This document shows positions 61,827 to 64,000 of a DNA stretch of 64,000 nt, piece by piece. Both the position numbers and the translations under genes were made by a program. The stretch spans positions 217,999-281,998 of the forward strand of contig CAZXIN010000002.1 in NCBI GenBank assembly GCA_964640795.1. Reading direction: 5' to 3'. The notes beneath the pieces were generated by a model. It was not told the origin of the DNA. It ran no database searches and worked only from the letters and a program-made list of their open reading frames with translations. Within the stretch, counting starts at the first letter, position 1. Every line of letters begins with the position of its first letter. Source of the DNA: M269 sp964640795. Its GTDB lineage: Bacteria; Pseudomonadota; Gammaproteobacteria; Enterobacterales; Alteromonadaceae.

Positions 61827-63797
61827 ATGCGACTGGCGTTGTTTTGGATCACTTTGTTCATCTTTTCTATTAGTAGTGGGTATGCGAAGGCAGATCGTGT
61901 TGAAAACTTCCGCCTACTTGACCAAGAGCATTCTTCTCACGAATTATATTATCATAAGGGTGCTAAGGCAGTTGTGCTTATGGTAACGATGAACGGTTGT
62001 CCGGTTGTACGTAATATGTTGCCAGACCTCAGGGAGATTCGTGCGCAGTTCGGCGATAGTGTTGAGTTTAAGTTAATCAATTCAAGCCTTCAGGATAGCT
62101 ATAGTAATATCCGTCAAGAGGTTGCTGATTTCGGCATTGATTTTCCTGTTTTAGTTGATGACACACAGCTGATTGGGGAAGTACTTGAGCTGAATCGAAG
62201 TGGCGAAGTGTTGGTCATCGATACTAGAAACTGGAATATCGCATATCGTGGACCAGTGAATGACAGAGTTGGCTATGAAATACAACGTAGTGAAGCCAAA
62301 GAGAACTATCTTGCTGATGCCCTTGCGGCAGTCATTGATGGACGCCCAGTTGATACACCTAAGCGTGATACTTTTGGTTGCCTTATAAATTTTCCTGAGC
62401 ATCAACAAAAAAGTGAGCACGCTCAAATAAGTTATGTAGATACCATTGCTCCTATTTTAAAGGAGCGCTGTGTTTCATGTCATGTGCCTAACGGTATAGG
62501 CCCTTGGGCTATGACAAGTTATGAAATGATCAGAGGTTTCTCACCCATGATTCGGGAAGTGATTCGGACACGGCGTATGCCTCCTTGGGAAGTGGATACA
62601 AGCTTGGCAGAAATTCATAATTCCAGAGGGCTTACAATCGAAGAGCGTAAGACTCTCGTGCACTGGATTCAGGCGGGCTCTCCGCGTGGCGAGGGTGACG
62701 ACCCATTGTTGGACGTTAAGCCGCTTGATAAAGAATGGCCATTAGGTGAACCAGATTTAGTCGTTGAAGGCCCAGCATTTACTGTTCCTGCAACAGGCGT
62801 TATTGAATACCAATATCCAGCTATTCCTAATCCATTAGACCGTGATGTTTGGGTCCGAGCTGTCAGTATTCAGCCCGGTGAGACGAAAGCTGTTCACCAT
62901 GTATTGATTGGTACTAGTGAACAAGAGATACCTGCAGGTGAACAGCGTTTAGATGCGGTGTTTCAAAATTACCTGATGGGCTATGCCCCAGGCGCGGAAT
63001 CCTATGTTTACCCTGAAGGCACCGGTGTGTTGGTTAAAGCTGGAGGGCAAATCCACCTGCAAATGCATTACACAGCTTATGGACGAGAGTCGACTGATAT
63101 CTCTAAGGTTGCCTTATATTTTCACGATGAAGCCCCGACTTATAATCTTCGTCAACAGGTAGTCATTGGGTATGATTTGCAAATTCCACCGGGGGAAGCT
63201 CGTCATGAAGAGAAAGCTTACTTTGAGTTTGATCAGCCAGCTATCATATATAGCTTGTTCCCCCATGCGCATTATCGAGGGGTTGAAACACGTTTTGACA
63301 TACATCTTCCTGACGGTAAGATTGAGCCGTTACTGCATATTCCACGCTATGATTTCAATTGGCAGCATACATACACTTTAGCAGAGCCTGTGAAAGTACC
63401 TGCAGGCTCTAGGTTGGTGCATCGCAGTGTGTATGACAATAGTGCAGCAAACCCAGCTAACCCAGATGCAACAACAAAAGTATCCTGGGGACTGCAATCA
63501 AAAGATGAGATGCTCTATGGTGGATTCTTTTTCCGATGGGAGAAAGGGACATCAGAAAACCCAGTTCATGATGAGTTGAACTTTCAGATTGCCCAATTCT
63601 ACGGTGCATTAGATGATGACTTTAGTGGTGCATTGGAACTGAATGAAATGCCGCCTTGGTTGCGGCGACCTTTCGAAGCTGGGCAGCTCGAATCATTCGA
63701 TAAGAATAACGATGGTGCTTTAAGTCATCCAGAATATCGAGCTTTTACAGAGCACAGAAGATCTCAACGTGCGAAGCGAAAAGCTTCGACAGAATGA
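61827..63797 (+). CDS. Redoxin-cytochrome c-copper monooxygenase-EF-hand fusion
   Basis: A 656-residue secreted multidomain protein (signal peptide to about residue 22). Residues 25-190: redoxin-like domain with a single Cys in MNGCPVVRNMLPDL. Residues 200-290: cytochrome c domain, C215-V-S-C218-H219, with Met251 in RRMPPWEVD as probable axial ligand. Residues 310-590: ascorbate-dependent type II copper monooxygenase-like domain, with candidate ligands H357-H358 (KAVHHVL), H414 (LQMHYT), H480 and H482 (PHAHYRG) and M562 (KDEMLYGG), the order seen in peptidylglycine and dopamine monooxygenases. Residues 597-608 and 625-636: two EF-hand loops. AGGAG seven bases upstream supports the start. It follows the sensor kinase by 88 bases. 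Substrate unknown. Confidence 0.85.
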   Translation: MRLALFWITLFIFSISSGYAKADRVENFRLLDQEHSSHELYYHKGAKAVVLMVTMNGCPVVRNMLPDLREIRAQFGDSVEFKLINSSLQDSYSNIRQEVADFGIDFPVLVDDTQLIGEVLELNRSGEVLVIDTRNWNIAYRGPVNDRVGYEIQRSEAKENYLADALAAVIDGRPVDTPKRDTFGCLINFPEHQQKSEHAQISYVDTIAPILKERCVSCHVPNGIGPWAMTSYEMIRGFSPMIREVIRTRRMPPWEVDTSLAEIHNSRGLTIEERKTLVHWIQAGSPRGEGDDPLLDVKPLDKEWPLGEPDLVVEGPAFTVPATGVIEYQYPAIPNPLDRDVWVRAVSIQPGETKAVHHVLIGTSEQEIPAGEQRLDAVFQNYLMGYAPGAESYVYPEGTGVLVKAGGQIHLQMHYTAYGRESTDISKVALYFHDEAPTYNLRQQVVIGYDLQIPPGEARHEEKAYFEFDQPAIIYSLFPHAHYRGVETRFDIHLPDGKIEPLLHIPRYDFNWQHTYTLAEPVKVPAGSRLVHRSVYDNSAANPANPDATTKVSWGLQSKDEMLYGGFFFRWEKGTSENPVHDELNFQIAQFYGALDDDFSGALELNEMPPWLRRPFEAGQLESFDKNNDGALSHPEYRAFTEHRRSQRAKRKASTE

Positions 63798-64000
63798 TTT
63801 GCCTTAAGCTGAGGTAAATCAGACTCGAGTTTATACAGGTTGGCAAGTCCTTGAATGTATGATCTGACAGTGCTTCATAAGATACTTTTTAACCTATCAT
63901 TTAAACGAATTTAATAGTGGACTAGAAATAGTTCAGAAAATGCTGTTTTTTGGTGTTTGATGTGTTGACTTCCTATTTCATACGTTTAGAATGCGCATCC
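63798..64000. other. Non-coding end of the window
   Basis: No gene, RNA or clear hairpin recognised in these last 203 bases; the next gene is beyond the window. Confidence 0.4.

Overview
The window looks like a chromosomal segment of a Gram-negative gammaproteobacterium, probably marine and of moderate-to-low GC. The evidence is gammaproteobacterial gene orders (pcnB-folK-panB-panC; mpl next to ubiX; murB-birA-pantothenate kinase-tRNA-Thr), outer-membrane export parts, lipoprotein signals, RND efflux and a pyridoxal-type aspartate decarboxylase (PanP) near panBC. Genus cannot be fixed by eye. I see no insertion sequence, phage block, integrase, rRNA or CRISPR array.

Region 1 (1-9882): the 3' part of pcnB, then folK, panB and panC closed by a strong terminator. 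A class D beta-lactamase and a RimJ-like acetyltransferase on the opposite strand separate these from panP, which probably supplies beta-alanine to PanC. After them come a stand-alone EAL domain with missing catalytic residues, a TrmB-like methyltransferase and a YadGH-type ABC transporter.

Region 2 (10035-29708): mostly single genes: an N-terminal-cysteine hydrolase, a DUF1801 protein, an anchored thioredoxin, an S1/P1 nuclease, ubiX and mpl, fbp coupled to a FAH-type hydratase, an SRPBCC-GyrI protein, a class V aminotransferase divergent from an Lrp regulator, an RND pump with its adaptor, a membrane protein with a duplicated motif, a PepSY protein, an SDR and two small secreted proteins.

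Region 3 (29854-44287): a Wzx/Wzy exopolysaccharide cluster. It has a flippase, three glycosyltransferases, a polymerase, and a phosphoglycosyltransferase, acetyltransferase, aminotransferase and dehydratase that look like the PglC/D/E/F set for UDP-di-N-acetylbacillosamine. After a terminator come a beta-barrel, a very short Wza-like protein and a Wzc-like co-polymerase whose kinase domain appears inactive.

Region 4 (44346-50030): murB, birA and coaX overlap and are followed by tRNA-Thr(TGT). The tuf operon that usually follows is absent. Instead there is a flavin reductase-like protein and a two-gene alkylation-damage operon (Ada/Ogt fusion plus an Oxygenase-NA-like dioxygenase) behind a perfect palindrome.

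Region 5 (50504-63797): accessory secreted and envelope functions: an S1 protease, a membrane-anchored AraC regulator with a serine-hydrolase lipoprotein, a cytochrome c lipoprotein, a nucleotidyltransferase-like protein, a tandem retropepsin-fold protein, and a striking block made of an animal-type haem peroxidase, a two-component system and a redoxin-cytochrome c-copper monooxygenase-EF-hand fusion. Repeats of one 8-base motif lie between the peroxidase and the response regulator. This exported redox block is my best candidate for an undescribed system.
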